Positions 1 to 7,017 are shown, counted from the stretch's first letter. The stretch is 9,752 bases of DNA from Balneolales bacterium (GCA_007131625.1 SLQC01000289.1:1-9752), one strand, 5' to 3'. Notes: generated by a model from the sequence alone, not told the origin. Numbers and translations are program-made.

Positions 1-618
1 CACGCACTTGTTGAAGAACTCTCCAATAAGGGTATCCGTGACAAGAGAGTTCTGAAAGCTTTTGAAGAAGTACCCAGACATAGGTTTATTGATACTGCTC
101 TAAGTCAGCGTGCCTATGAAGACAGCGCCCTGCCAATCGAGATGGGCCAGACAATTTCGCAGCCTTTTACTGTTGCAAAACAAACGGAATTGCTGGAAGT
201 GGAACCTGGTGAAAAAATTCTTGAAATCGGTACAGGTTCCGGATATCAGGCCGCCATTCTGTGCGCCATGGGCGCCAAAGTCTACAGCATCGAACGTCAT
301 CAGTTATTACATGACCGATCCCGGGATATCCTCTTCAAACTGGGTTATCGTCCGATGCTAAAATGCGGCGACGGAACGGAGGGTTGGTCCGCATATGCTC
401 CCTATTCCGGGGTCGTGGTGACAGCCGGAGCCCCGGTTATTCCAGAGACGCTCAAATCACAACTGGAAATTGGCGGTCGTCTGGTCGTCCCTGTCGGGGA
501 TGAGGAAAAACAGGCGATGTACCGCATAACCTGTCATGGTAAGGATAATTTCGAAGAAGAAACTTTCTCCATTTTTAAATTTGTTCCGCTCATCGGCAAA
601 CAGGGCTGGAGTCAATAG
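1..618 (+). CDS. pcm: Protein-L-isoaspartate O-methyltransferase, 5' end missing
   Basis: Cytosolic repair enzyme that uses S-adenosylmethionine to methylate the abnormal L-isoaspartyl residues of ageing proteins, starting their return to normal aspartate. The frame is open from base 1, so the start lies outside the window; 205 codons are visible and, against the usual length of about 210-220 residues, only some ten residues are missing. The N-terminal part reads LVEELSNKGIRDKRVLKAF and then EVPRHRF, typical of the family. The conserved substrate-side segment GQTISQPFTVA begins near visible residue 50, and the SAM-binding loop ILEIGTGSGYQAAIL follows near residue 72. Later family features are GDGTEGW and the GGRLVVPVG strand. 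The gene ends 23 bases before the next gene on the same strand, so the two may be co-transcribed. The family call is firm; nothing looks damaged. Confidence 0.95.
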   Translation, partial: HALVEELSNKGIRDKRVLKAFEEVPRHRFIDTALSQRAYEDSALPIEMGQTISQPFTVAKQTELLEVEPGEKILEIGTGSGYQAAILCAMGAKVYSIERHQLLHDRSRDILFKLGYRPMLKCGDGTEGWSAYAPYSGVVVTAGAPVIPETLKSQLEIGGRLVVPVGDEEKQAMYRITCHGKDNFEEETFSIFKFVPLIGKQGWSQ

Positions 619-641
619 TTCATCAACGTATCTTCCATTAT

Positions 642-1619
642 TTGAAAACCCTGATCACAAAGCGCATTTTCAAACGTCGCATTATCCTGCCTGCCATTGG
701 AATCACCCTGTTTTTCGTTGCCCTGATAGTTTTGCGGAACGAGATACAGCAGTTCAGCTGGAGTACCTTTCGCGAGCACGTCAGGTTGATACCCGAGCAT
801 CAACTTTTTCTGGCTTTCGGTGTCACAATTGCCAGCTATCTCATTCTCACTTTTTACGACAAAATTGCCCTTGTGAATCTTGGCATCCGGCTGTCCTGGC
901 ATAAAATTGCCAAAGCTTCGTTCCTGGGTTTTGCATTCAGCCACAACATCACTCCATCCCTGCTTGTCGGTGGGACAATTCGCTACCGGATCTACTCCTC
1001 ATTGGGAATCAGCGGATTCAACGTCACTAAAGTCGTTGGATTTTGTGCTCTCACATTATGGGTGGGTTTCATGACTCTCGGAGGCGTGATTTTTGCCGGA
1101 ACGTCGGTGCGTCTGCCGGATAATATTGACTGGCCTCTGCCCAATCTGCAGTATGTCGGATGGATTTTCATAGTCGCCATTGTCATTTATCTGATACTCT
1201 GCAGAACCATCCGGGCTACCATCGCTTTTCGCGGCAAGTTATTTTCCCTTCCAAAATTACCCATAGCGGTTGGACAGATAATGGTTTCCTCCCTGGATTT
1301 AATCGCATCGTCCCTGATTCTATATCTTCTTTTGCCACCGATTGAAGAGCTTTCATATCCCCTTTTCCTTGCAATCTATCTGATCGGATTCATGGGAGGA
1401 ATTATCAGCCAGGTCCCTGGCGGACTCGGTGTCATTGAGACCATCCTGGTTCTGATGCTCGGATCGTTTATCGAATCTACCCAGATTTTGAGTGCTGTTC
1501 TGGTGTACCGGCTGTTTTATTTCATTATACCACTTATGACCGCGGCTGTTATTCTGGCCATACATGAGATCCGGCAAAGGCGGAAAAACCAACAGGTTTC
1601 GGGAGGAGCGTATCCTTAA
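642..1619 (+). CDS. Standalone MprF-flippase-like / UPF0104 integral membrane protein
   Basis: A 325-residue, very hydrophobic protein with about eight predicted membrane segments, the first at residues 14-31. It matches the lysylphosphatidylglycerol flippase domain (UPF0104/YbhN family). Visible family motifs are FLGFAFSHNITPSLLVGG followed by TIRYRIY near residues 93-117, and GGIISQVPGGLGVIE near residue 252. In MprF this domain moves aminoacylated phospholipids across the inner membrane and is followed by a cytosolic synthetase domain. Here the protein stops after the membrane part with a basic tail, so it is flippase-only, and no synthetase gene is in view; the substrate is unknown. The start is TTG at 642 with no Shine-Dalgarno and no better upstream option, so the first residues are uncertain. 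It lies 23 bases behind pcm and its stop overlaps that of the convergent DUF4835 gene. Confidence 0.85.
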   Translation: MKTLITKRIFKRRIILPAIGITLFFVALIVLRNEIQQFSWSTFREHVRLIPEHQLFLAFGVTIASYLILTFYDKIALVNLGIRLSWHKIAKASFLGFAFSHNITPSLLVGGTIRYRIYSSLGISGFNVTKVVGFCALTLWVGFMTLGGVIFAGTSVRLPDNIDWPLPNLQYVGWIFIVAIVIYLILCRTIRATIAFRGKLFSLPKLPIAVGQIMVSSLDLIASSLILYLLLPPIEELSYPLFLAIYLIGFMGGIISQVPGGLGVIETILVLMLGSFIESTQILSAVLVYRLFYFIIPLMTAAVILAIHEIRQRRKNQQVSGGAYP

Positions 1620-2509
1620 CGCTGCAACCGTTCATACTCGGAAATACGGCTATCGTCGATGGTTGTGAGTAAATTATAGGCTTCCAGGCGTCGTTCGGTA
1701 TCCGCATCCATAAATATTGCCCGGAATTCTCTGTGTTTGGCGGCAAACAGCAGATCAAAAACATAGCGTCCGGTAGTGCGGCGTTGTGATTGATGGATCA
1801 TCTCAAATGCTTCCAGAATATTGTCCCGTGACTGGTCGGGTTGACTGGTGAACAAATCCAGTCCGAACCGATGGTAGCGGTAGAGTGCAATGCGGTAATC
1901 CTCGTAATTGGGATTTAGCAGCTGTGAAATCAGATCACTTCTGCTCCTACGCGACCCGCTGCTTGTCCACCCGGATCCAGCAGATTGACCCAGTTCAGCT
2001 ATTTGCTGCGCACTTTGGAAAAAATCATCGCCCCCTTTTTCCGAGTAGGTATCATAGTCGAATCCGAGAATGATGTAGGCATAAAAATCAAGTACTGAAG
2101 CGATATCATGATACTGATAGGTATCAAACAGCAGGTTCTGGCTTCTGCTGAAACTGAAATCCCAGTTGTCGTTAATAATCATAACCGGAGAGACCTGCAT
2201 CGTGTTGTAAATAGGCCGTTCGGTGGAAATGATCATAGTTGCACTAAAATTTCGATCATCAACCGAGTTTATAACAATCTGAAAATTCACATGAATATGC
2301 TCTACTTCCAGAAACCGGTCGTCGGTCCAACTGTTTGTCTCCAGGTATTCTTTGATCAACGGACCGAACTCATCGAGATACTCATAGTCGGTCGTGCTGA
2401 TCTGGCTGGTATTTACATCCACGGATACTCTGAATACCTGATTCGCAAGGGAAGTCAGTGGAGCGGCTGCCAGAAGGAAAAGTATAAAAGCGGAAATCGT
2501 CAGGCGCAT
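1616..2509 (-). CDS. DUF4835 family secreted protein (PorD-like)
   Basis: A 297-residue exported protein matching the DUF4835 family, which is largely confined to Bacteroidota and relatives; some annotations name it the T9SS protein PorD. Its molecular role is not established. A signal peptide is clear at residues 1-22 (MRLTISAFILFLLAAAPLTS, then LA). Family features in order are FRVSVDVNTSQI right after it, an NSWTDDRF segment, ISTERPIYN in mid-protein, and the signature VLDFYAYIILGFDYDTYSEK followed by GGDDFFQSAQQIAELGQ. The C-terminal half is charged and helical. I chose ATG at 2509 because the signal peptide begins there. The frame stays open upstream to 2593, with ATGs at 2536 and inside a 9-bp repeat, which would add 28 residues of MYQMYQMHQ type that look like translated repeat DNA. 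The gene is divergent from the barrel gene at 2725. Confidence 0.82.
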   Translation of the reverse strand: MRLTISAFILFLLAAAPLTSLANQVFRVSVDVNTSQISTTDYEYLDEFGPLIKEYLETNSWTDDRFLEVEHIHVNFQIVINSVDDRNFSATMIISTERPIYNTMQVSPVMIINDNWDFSFSRSQNLLFDTYQYHDIASVLDFYAYIILGFDYDTYSEKGGDDFFQSAQQIAELGQSAGSGWTSSGSRRSRSDLISQLLNPNYEDYRIALYRYHRFGLDLFTSQPDQSRDNILEAFEMIHQSQRRTTGRYVFDLLFAAKHREFRAIFMDADTERRLEAYNLLTTIDDSRISEYERLQR

Positions 2510-2563
2510 CGACTTGTCGTCATTATGTGATCTCATATGTAAGGAATCCAACTTGGGATGATC

Positions 2564-2595
2564 CATCTGATGCATCTGATACATCTGATACATCT
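2564..2595. repeat. Short 9-bp tandem repeat upstream of the DUF4835 gene
   Basis: On the plus strand, CATCTGATG is followed by two exact CATCTGATA copies and a partial CATCT, about 3.5 units. On the minus strand this reads as repeated ATGTATCAG, so an in-frame ATG occurs every nine bases upstream of the chosen DUF4835 start. It lies in the region between two divergent genes and shares period and part of its consensus with the longer array at 3617-3769. Confidence 0.8.
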
Positions 2596-2712
2596 TTGGA
2601 AGATAACGACAATATAACGTCGATGTGATATAAAACGCATAGTAGACCTTGAAATAATTACGGCCATTATGCCGGCAGGATTTTCAGGGACATCCGGTTA
2701 CAATATTCAGCT

Positions 2713-2720
2713 GAGAGGTG
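2713..2720 (+). promoter_or_regulatory. Ribosome binding site of the PorV-like barrel gene
   Basis: GAGAGGTG lies five to eight bases ahead of two successive ATG codons (2725 and 2728). It is one of only two clear Shine-Dalgarno sequences in the window and supports a start here; which of the two ATGs is used cannot be told. Confidence 0.6.
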
Positions 2721-2724
2721 CTGT

Positions 2725-3576
2725 ATGATGCGGATATCAAGTTTGAGACACGTAACCGTCGTTTTGTGTTTATGGGCGGCGCTTTCAGGGTTGTCATCCC
2801 AGACGATGGCACAGTGGACTATGGGTGGCCGGGCGGTGGCAATGGCGAAAGCCGGAACCGCATTGCCGTCGGACAACTGGGCTGTTTTTCACAATCCGGC
2901 GTTAATAGATGTTGAAGAACGGCATTTCGGACTGTTTGCCATCCGGTATTACGGACTCCGGGAACTGGAAGATCATGCAGCAGTCATCACTTTTCCGGGC
3001 AGTTTTTCATTTCGTGGAGACGAGATGTCGTTCGGAGTTGCGGCAGGAATACATAGTTACGGTTTTAAATTATTCAGGGAGACACAGATTCGTGGTGGTT
3101 GGTCAATCCGCCGAAAACGGTTGCGCTTCGGGATGGTGATGAACTATGTCCATCTGCAAATTTCCGGATACGGATCGACCGGCTTACCAGCAGTTGATAC
3201 CGGTCTCGCCGTAGAACTGATTCGTGGATTCCGGGTTGGGTATCGGGTCGCCAATCTGTTTCTCGGGGGGAGTGGATACGGGGAAATTGACCGGTATCCG
3301 GCTGAAATGGCTATAGGTTTGTCATGGAATGGCATGCCCCGGCTTTTGATGACATCAGAACTGGTGAAAGATGTACTGTATCCGGTTTCATTTCGGACCG
3401 CTATGGAATGGGAAGGAGTGGCGGGAATCTTTTTCAGGGGGGGATGGACTACCGCGCCACTCACCTGGTCGACCGGCGCCGGATTTCAACTGTCACGGGT
3501 AACAGCCAATATTGCCGTTCAAAAACATCCGGTACTGGGGCTGAGTCCGGGTATTGATTTCTCTTTCACATTTTGA
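2725..3576 (+). CDS. PorV/FadL-like outer-membrane beta-barrel protein
   Basis: A 283-residue protein with a signal peptide (about residues 1-29, predicted cleavage after TMA, before QW). It is followed by GGRAVAMAKAGTALPSDNWA and then VFHNPA. That segment resembles the start of PorV/PorQ and FadL-type barrels, where a GAR-MGGA-A-DD-A-WNPA pattern marks the N-terminal strand and hatch. The remainder is alternating, aromatic-rich beta sequence with many glycine turns, ending FSFTF, an aromatic C-terminus as expected for insertion into the outer membrane. It is shorter than typical PorV, so the exact subfamily is open. A good ribosome binding site precedes ATG 2725. The next gene on the strand, an HhH-barrel protein, starts 257 bases later across a tandem repeat array, suggesting a functional pair. 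Roles in T9SS or in uptake are both possible; neither is shown by the sequence. Confidence 0.65.
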   Translation: MMRISSLRHVTVVLCLWAALSGLSSQTMAQWTMGGRAVAMAKAGTALPSDNWAVFHNPALIDVEERHFGLFAIRYYGLRELEDHAAVITFPGSFSFRGDEMSFGVAAGIHSYGFKLFRETQIRGGWSIRRKRLRFGMVMNYVHLQISGYGSTGLPAVDTGLAVELIRGFRVGYRVANLFLGGSGYGEIDRYPAEMAIGLSWNGMPRLLMTSELVKDVLYPVSFRTAMEWEGVAGIFFRGGWTTAPLTWSTGAGFQLSRVTANIAVQKHPVLGLSPGIDFSFTF

Positions 3577-3616
3577 TAGCCGGATTTATCCCTATGATGG
3601 TACAGGTACAACATAT

Positions 3617-3769
3617 CCGGAACTATCTGAATTGTTGGATCTATCGGAATTGTCGGAGCAACCGAAATTACCGGATCTATCGGATTTGCCGGAGCTATCG
3701 GAAATGTCGGAACAAACAGATTTGTCAGAGCAATCGCAATTATCGGAGAAGCCAGAATATCCGACACCA
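3617..3769. repeat. Degenerate 9-bp tandem repeat array, about 17 units
   Basis: Read in nine-base steps from 3617 (CCGGAACTA, TCTGAATTG, TTGGATCTA, TCGGAATTG, TCGGAGCAA and so on) the units follow a consensus close to YCGGANYTR. About 17 units fit before the pattern fades at 3769. Copies differ from one another but the period never slips. The array occupies most of the gap between the two outer-membrane protein genes. It contains no stop codon in two of the plus-strand frames or in two minus-strand frames, so it produces spurious open frames (tripeptide SEL/PDL repeats in one, RNY/RIC-rich in another). No hairpin potential is obvious. Confidence 0.85.
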
Positions 3770-3833
3770 ACAAAGCGAAAGAGTGAGACTCCGATCATTC
3801 CGTGACATATTTTGTATATTTCACACTCACTAC

Positions 3834-6002
3834 ATGCGGCACATCTCGTATTTGCTATATGTTATCTGTTTCAGCATTGTAAATTTCTTTGGCATAATCG
3901 ATCCGGTTCAGAGCCGGCACAGTGCGAATTCGGGTGATGATTTGCCGCAGATGATCCTGCAACTGACGGAGGGTTTGGATCCCGGTGATTTTGAGAACGA
4001 AACGGCAATTGAAGAATATATAATGGAGTTGCTGGAGTCATTTCCGATTGATTTGAATCGGGCAACCCCCGACGCACTTCGACAGATACCCGGAATTACC
4101 GCACAAATCGTCACAGCGATAAATGAGCACCGTCAGGAACAAAAATTTACAAGCGTCGATGACCTGCTGCTGGTTTACGGCATCGGCCCTGCCACACTGC
4201 GCCGGCTTCGACCCTGGGTAACCGTTGAATATCAGCGACGGCTACCCTCACGACTAGCCAATCACGTATCCGTTCAGCAGTTGTTCCGGTTGCAATATTC
4301 ACTTCCTGTTGCCGAGGGATATCGGAGTAATTCCGGTGAACGGTCTCATTATACAGGATCACCTGCCCGTATTTATCACAGACACTCGGTTACGGGAGAA
4401 CGGTTTTCCGGAAATATAACCCAGGTTAAACTTCCCGGTGAACCCCTGAATCATTCGCTCGGATTTGATTTCACCTCGGCTCACGCAACCATAGAGAAGA
4501 TCGGGCCATTACAACGTTTGGTAATAGGTGATTACTCACTTCGTTTCGGACAGGGACTGGTCCTTTGGAGTTCCCCTTCTTTCGGCAAAGGTGGAACCGC
4601 CCATACAGCACCATACAGGCACGGACCGGGGATCACCCCTTACCGCTCTTCCAGTCAAATTCGTTTTCTGAGGGGATTCGCATCAAAGATCGCCTCTCCC
4701 GTCCCCTGGTTGCACCGGTTTCAGGAATCCAAAGTAATCTTCTCCGCATTTTATTCGAACCGCCTTAGGTCAGCTGTCGAAACGCGTGGAGACACCATAA
4801 GACCGCCATCCTCAAGTCCTTACCACCGCACAGAAACAGAGTTGGACCGTCGCTATAATACTGTAGAGATGATACATGGTGGTAATTTCGTCTTAACTAA
4901 TACATACGGTAATCTCGGATTTACGTTCTATGACTATCAAACAGACAGGCCTGTATTACCAGCACATTCATCACCGCTGCAAGGCCAAAAAAACCGGGTG
5001 ATAGGAGCCGACATTCTGGTTCAGATCGGAAACTTCAGAGTTTTTGGAGAATATGCGGTTCGCCGCCCGACTTATTCCGGATCTATTGCGTCAAACGACA
5101 TGGCCGATCCGGTCAGTCATTCTGATCCTGCAAGTCCTGTTCATACAGCCGCTACCCCCGGTAACAGGAATGCCTGGATAGCCGGGATTATGGGTGGATA
5201 TTCTGATACCTTTGACTGGGTTTTTTCCAGTCGTAATTACCGATCGGGCTACTGGTCTGAACTCGGTAGCGGATTTGGGGAAGGTACCGGCGTACCGGTA
5301 AATCAATCGGGCTGGTATTTCGGTTTTCGCATACGCCCGTCTTCTGTCGTCGGCATCTCAGGTTATGTTGACCGTTTCCGATTTCCCAGGCCACGCAGAG
5401 GAATGACACGGCCATCGGAGGGTTGGGAACCTGCGATACAATTACGATACCGCTATAACTCATACCTCGTCTTTCGGGTCCGGATAAGATATAAAGAGCG
5501 CACGGCAGAACTTGAACGTCATGATGCTTACCTCAGAACTTACCGTGTTACTGATGCAGAAAGCAGATTCTCAGGCCGGTTCAGGGTGACCTGGCAGTTC
5601 AGCCCAAAGCTGGTATGGCAATCGCAAATCGACCTGATACAGTCTGGCTTGCAATCAGAACTGATGCAAAAAGGATTGGCTCTTAGCCAGGTTATTCGCT
5701 GGCAGACATCCCGCGTATTGCGTTTTGATATGAACATGTCGGTTTTTGATACCGACGATTTTACATCCCGTATCTATCTGTTTGAGTACGATCTCACCTA
5801 TGCCATGTCGTCTTCCATGTTGTACGGACTCGGGCAGCGATCATACATAGTCATGCGCTATCAACCTTCGGATTGGATTCTGTTGGAAGCGAAAGCGGGC
5901 CGGACTCGTTATTTTGACCGTCCAGCCATCGGATCCGGACACGATATGACAATTGGTCCGTCGAGAACGGTATTGGGCATGCAAATACGACTGATGTACT
6001 GA
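3834..6002 (+). CDS. Helix-hairpin-helix (ComEA-like) protein with outer-membrane barrel
   Basis: A 722-residue exported protein. Residues 1 to about 27 form a signal peptide (MRHISYLLYVICFSIVNFFG). A short acidic helical stretch follows, then two helix-hairpin-helix motifs: IDLNRATPDALRQIPGI at residues 72-88, running on as AQIVTAINEHRQ, and VDDLLLVYGIGPATLRRL at 108-125. These are the ComEA-type (HhH)2 fold that binds DNA backbone without sequence preference. From about residue 140 to the end the sequence is alternating, aromatic-rich beta strands ending in RLMY, fitting a large outer-membrane barrel. Large HhH-plus-barrel proteins are known in Bacteroidota as uncharacterised proteins. The frame extends upstream to a TTG at 3573, but those 87 extra residues are only the translated tandem repeat; ATG 3834 starts the signal peptide. 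Function unproven; DNA binding at the outer membrane is inferred. Confidence 0.8.
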   Translation: MRHISYLLYVICFSIVNFFGIIDPVQSRHSANSGDDLPQMILQLTEGLDPGDFENETAIEEYIMELLESFPIDLNRATPDALRQIPGITAQIVTAINEHRQEQKFTSVDDLLLVYGIGPATLRRLRPWVTVEYQRRLPSRLANHVSVQQLFRLQYSLPVAEGYRSNSGERSHYTGSPARIYHRHSVTGERFSGNITQVKLPGEPLNHSLGFDFTSAHATIEKIGPLQRLVIGDYSLRFGQGLVLWSSPSFGKGGTAHTAPYRHGPGITPYRSSSQIRFLRGFASKIASPVPWLHRFQESKVIFSAFYSNRLRSAVETRGDTIRPPSSSPYHRTETELDRRYNTVEMIHGGNFVLTNTYGNLGFTFYDYQTDRPVLPAHSSPLQGQKNRVIGADILVQIGNFRVFGEYAVRRPTYSGSIASNDMADPVSHSDPASPVHTAATPGNRNAWIAGIMGGYSDTFDWVFSSRNYRSGYWSELGSGFGEGTGVPVNQSGWYFGFRIRPSSVVGISGYVDRFRFPRPRRGMTRPSEGWEPAIQLRYRYNSYLVFRVRIRYKERTAELERHDAYLRTYRVTDAESRFSGRFRVTWQFSPKLVWQSQIDLIQSGLQSELMQKGLALSQVIRWQTSRVLRFDMNMSVFDTDDFTSRIYLFEYDLTYAMSSSMLYGLGQRSYIVMRYQPSDWILLEAKAGRTRYFDRPAIGSGHDMTIGPSRTVLGMQIRLMY

Positions 6003-6037
6003 ATCTTGAGGATTGTCCGGTGCACAGGGAAGACCGT

Positions 6038-6270
6038 ATCAAAAACCCGAATATCAACGCTCGATGCTTCTGGCAAACCATTTCGAATGTGCGTCACCGG
6101 ATTAAACGGATTGGGGTAATTTTTGTCAAGCTGAAAAACGAATGGGATAGGTCCTTTTATAGGCGTGGTCATGATTTTCAAATGCAAGCCTTACGCCGTG
6201 TTGCTCAAACAGAGTGATCCAGTGATCTTTAATGTTCCGGGCGGGTTGACCACCACCACGAACGGATGGC
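6038..6270 (-). pseudogene. Remnant of a T9SS-secreted metallophosphoesterase
   Basis: Two recognisable pieces in different frames. From about 6270 down to 6138 the minus strand reads PSVRGGGQPARNIKDHW, then LFEQHGVRLAFENHDHAYKR and TYPIR. This is the C-terminal metal-binding region of purple-acid-phosphatase-like metallophosphoesterases, including the HDHAY motif with ligand histidines. That frame stops at 6126. Starting at about 6144, in another frame, is FVFQLDKNYPNPFNPVTHIR followed by a PEASSVDIRVFD stretch. This is the beginning of a T9SS type A sorting domain, cut off around 6038 before its usual second half. Normal enzymes have many more residues between these parts, and the catalytic N-terminal half is absent. 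I infer a deletion that joined the two pieces out of frame. It sits between the HhH-barrel gene and the NusG-like gene; no trace of the rest was found in the window. Confidence 0.75.
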
Positions 6271-6349
6271 CATATAATAAGTAAAACACCATTTATTAAA
6301 AGATCAAAAAATAAAGAAGTTAACTCTGCACAGACCATAAATGCCATAC

Positions 6350-6859
6350 TCATGAAACTCCGGTTCTCTCCTTTTCTACAAAAACCGCAGGTACCTCAAC
6401 CAAAAAGGTGTGTTTCAATTGTTCAATTTCAAGAGCTACCCTTTTTTTACCACGCCAGTTAACCCACCTGCCCTTATTTCCCTTCAATGGGCCATTCACA
6501 ATCCGTACCGGTTCGCCTTTTGAGAATTTTTTTTCCTTGACCTCAAATGCATCCGGGCCGATAAGTATTTTGCGGATCATTTCCATCTGATCTTCCCTGA
6601 TGGGTGCCGGTTCACCGTTAAACTGGACCGATGTTACAACTCCCTCGATCTGAACGGCCTGGTACAAATCATTTTTTTTAACACAAATAAATACATAGCT
6701 GTTAAACAGAGGAACTTCGACCTTTTTCTTCCGATCACTCCACTGCCTTACAACCGTATGCAACGGTAACAAAGCGTCAAATCCGGCTTTCTTTAACTTA
6801 TCGAACACTTTTTTTTCAAATCTGGGTCGGGTATAGAGCGCGAACCAATTGGTTTTCAT
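6350..6859 (-). CDS. NusG-family transcription antitermination protein (UpxY/RfaH-like)
   Basis: A 169-residue paralog of the elongation factor NusG. The N-terminal NGN domain (residues 1 to about 95) begins MKTNWFALYTRPRFEKKVFD and includes LPLHTVVRQWSDRKKK and the VPLFNSYVFI core that contacts RNA polymerase. The C-terminal KOW domain (about 105-165) has EPVRIVNGPLKGNKGRW. Specialised members (UpxY, RfaH, LoaP) let polymerase read through pauses and terminators in long capsule, LPS or secondary-metabolite operons. I chose ATG at 6859; a TTG one codon earlier is possible. There is no Shine-Dalgarno and the upstream region is AT-rich. Unusually, no sugar-polymer operon follows: the next thing on the strand, 80 bases on, is a dead phosphatase gene. 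It lacks an inserted domain and is shorter than some bacteroidete housekeeping NusG forms, so I favour a specialised paralog. Confidence 0.85.
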   Translation of the reverse strand: MKTNWFALYTRPRFEKKVFDKLKKAGFDALLPLHTVVRQWSDRKKKVEVPLFNSYVFICVKKNDLYQAVQIEGVVTSVQFNGEPAPIREDQMEMIRKILIGPDAFEVKEKKFSKGEPVRIVNGPLKGNKGRWVNWRGKKRVALEIEQLKHTFLVEVPAVFVEKERTGVS

Positions 6860-6947
6860 CAATTTAAGTATTGTTGATTTATTAGGACAGATGGAGCATC
6901 CGATGGTTTAGTCATACACCTGTGTGCCTGCGACCGCTGTCTCGAGT

Positions 6948-6969
6948 GTTTCATCAGGGTTTCATCAGG
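6948..6969. repeat. Perfect 11-bp direct tandem duplication
   Basis: GTTTCATCAGG occurs twice without a gap or mismatch (6948-6958 and 6959-6969), about 90 bases upstream of the NusG-like start. One helical turn apart, the copies would face the same side of DNA, which would fit a paired protein site; replication slippage is an equally simple origin. Confidence 0.75.
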
Positions 6970-7002
6970 CGTCTATCCATTTGATGTTTTCTTCAAATTC
7001 AC

Positions 7003-7017
7003 ATAGTTATAAACTAT
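7003..7017. repeat. Short inverted repeat ATAGTT-ata-AACTAT
   Basis: A perfect 6-bp inverted repeat with a 3-bp centre in the AT-rich section of the divergent intergenic region. The size suits a dimeric regulator site, but repeats this short arise easily by chance in AT-rich DNA. Confidence 0.35.

Noticed and set aside
2108..2530. Plus-strand frame opposite the DUF4835 gene
   Set aside because: It mirrors the well-matched minus-strand gene and lacks a start signal or family features.
2510..2593. Upstream ATG starts of the DUF4835 gene
   Set aside because: They would put 9 to 28 polar residues, partly encoded by the tandem repeat, ahead of a clear signal peptide at 2509.
3617..3769. CRISPR-like array
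   Set aside because: Units are only nine bases, contiguous and degenerate, without spacers.
3554..3805. Plus-strand frame coding for SEL/PDL tripeptide repeats
   Set aside because: It starts inside the previous gene at a TTG without a ribosome binding site and is only the 9-bp array read in one frame; other frames are equally open.
3573..3833. N-terminal extension of the HhH-barrel protein by 87 residues
   Set aside because: The extension is translated repeat DNA rich in Arg, Asn and Tyr, and would bury the signal peptide that begins at ATG 3834.
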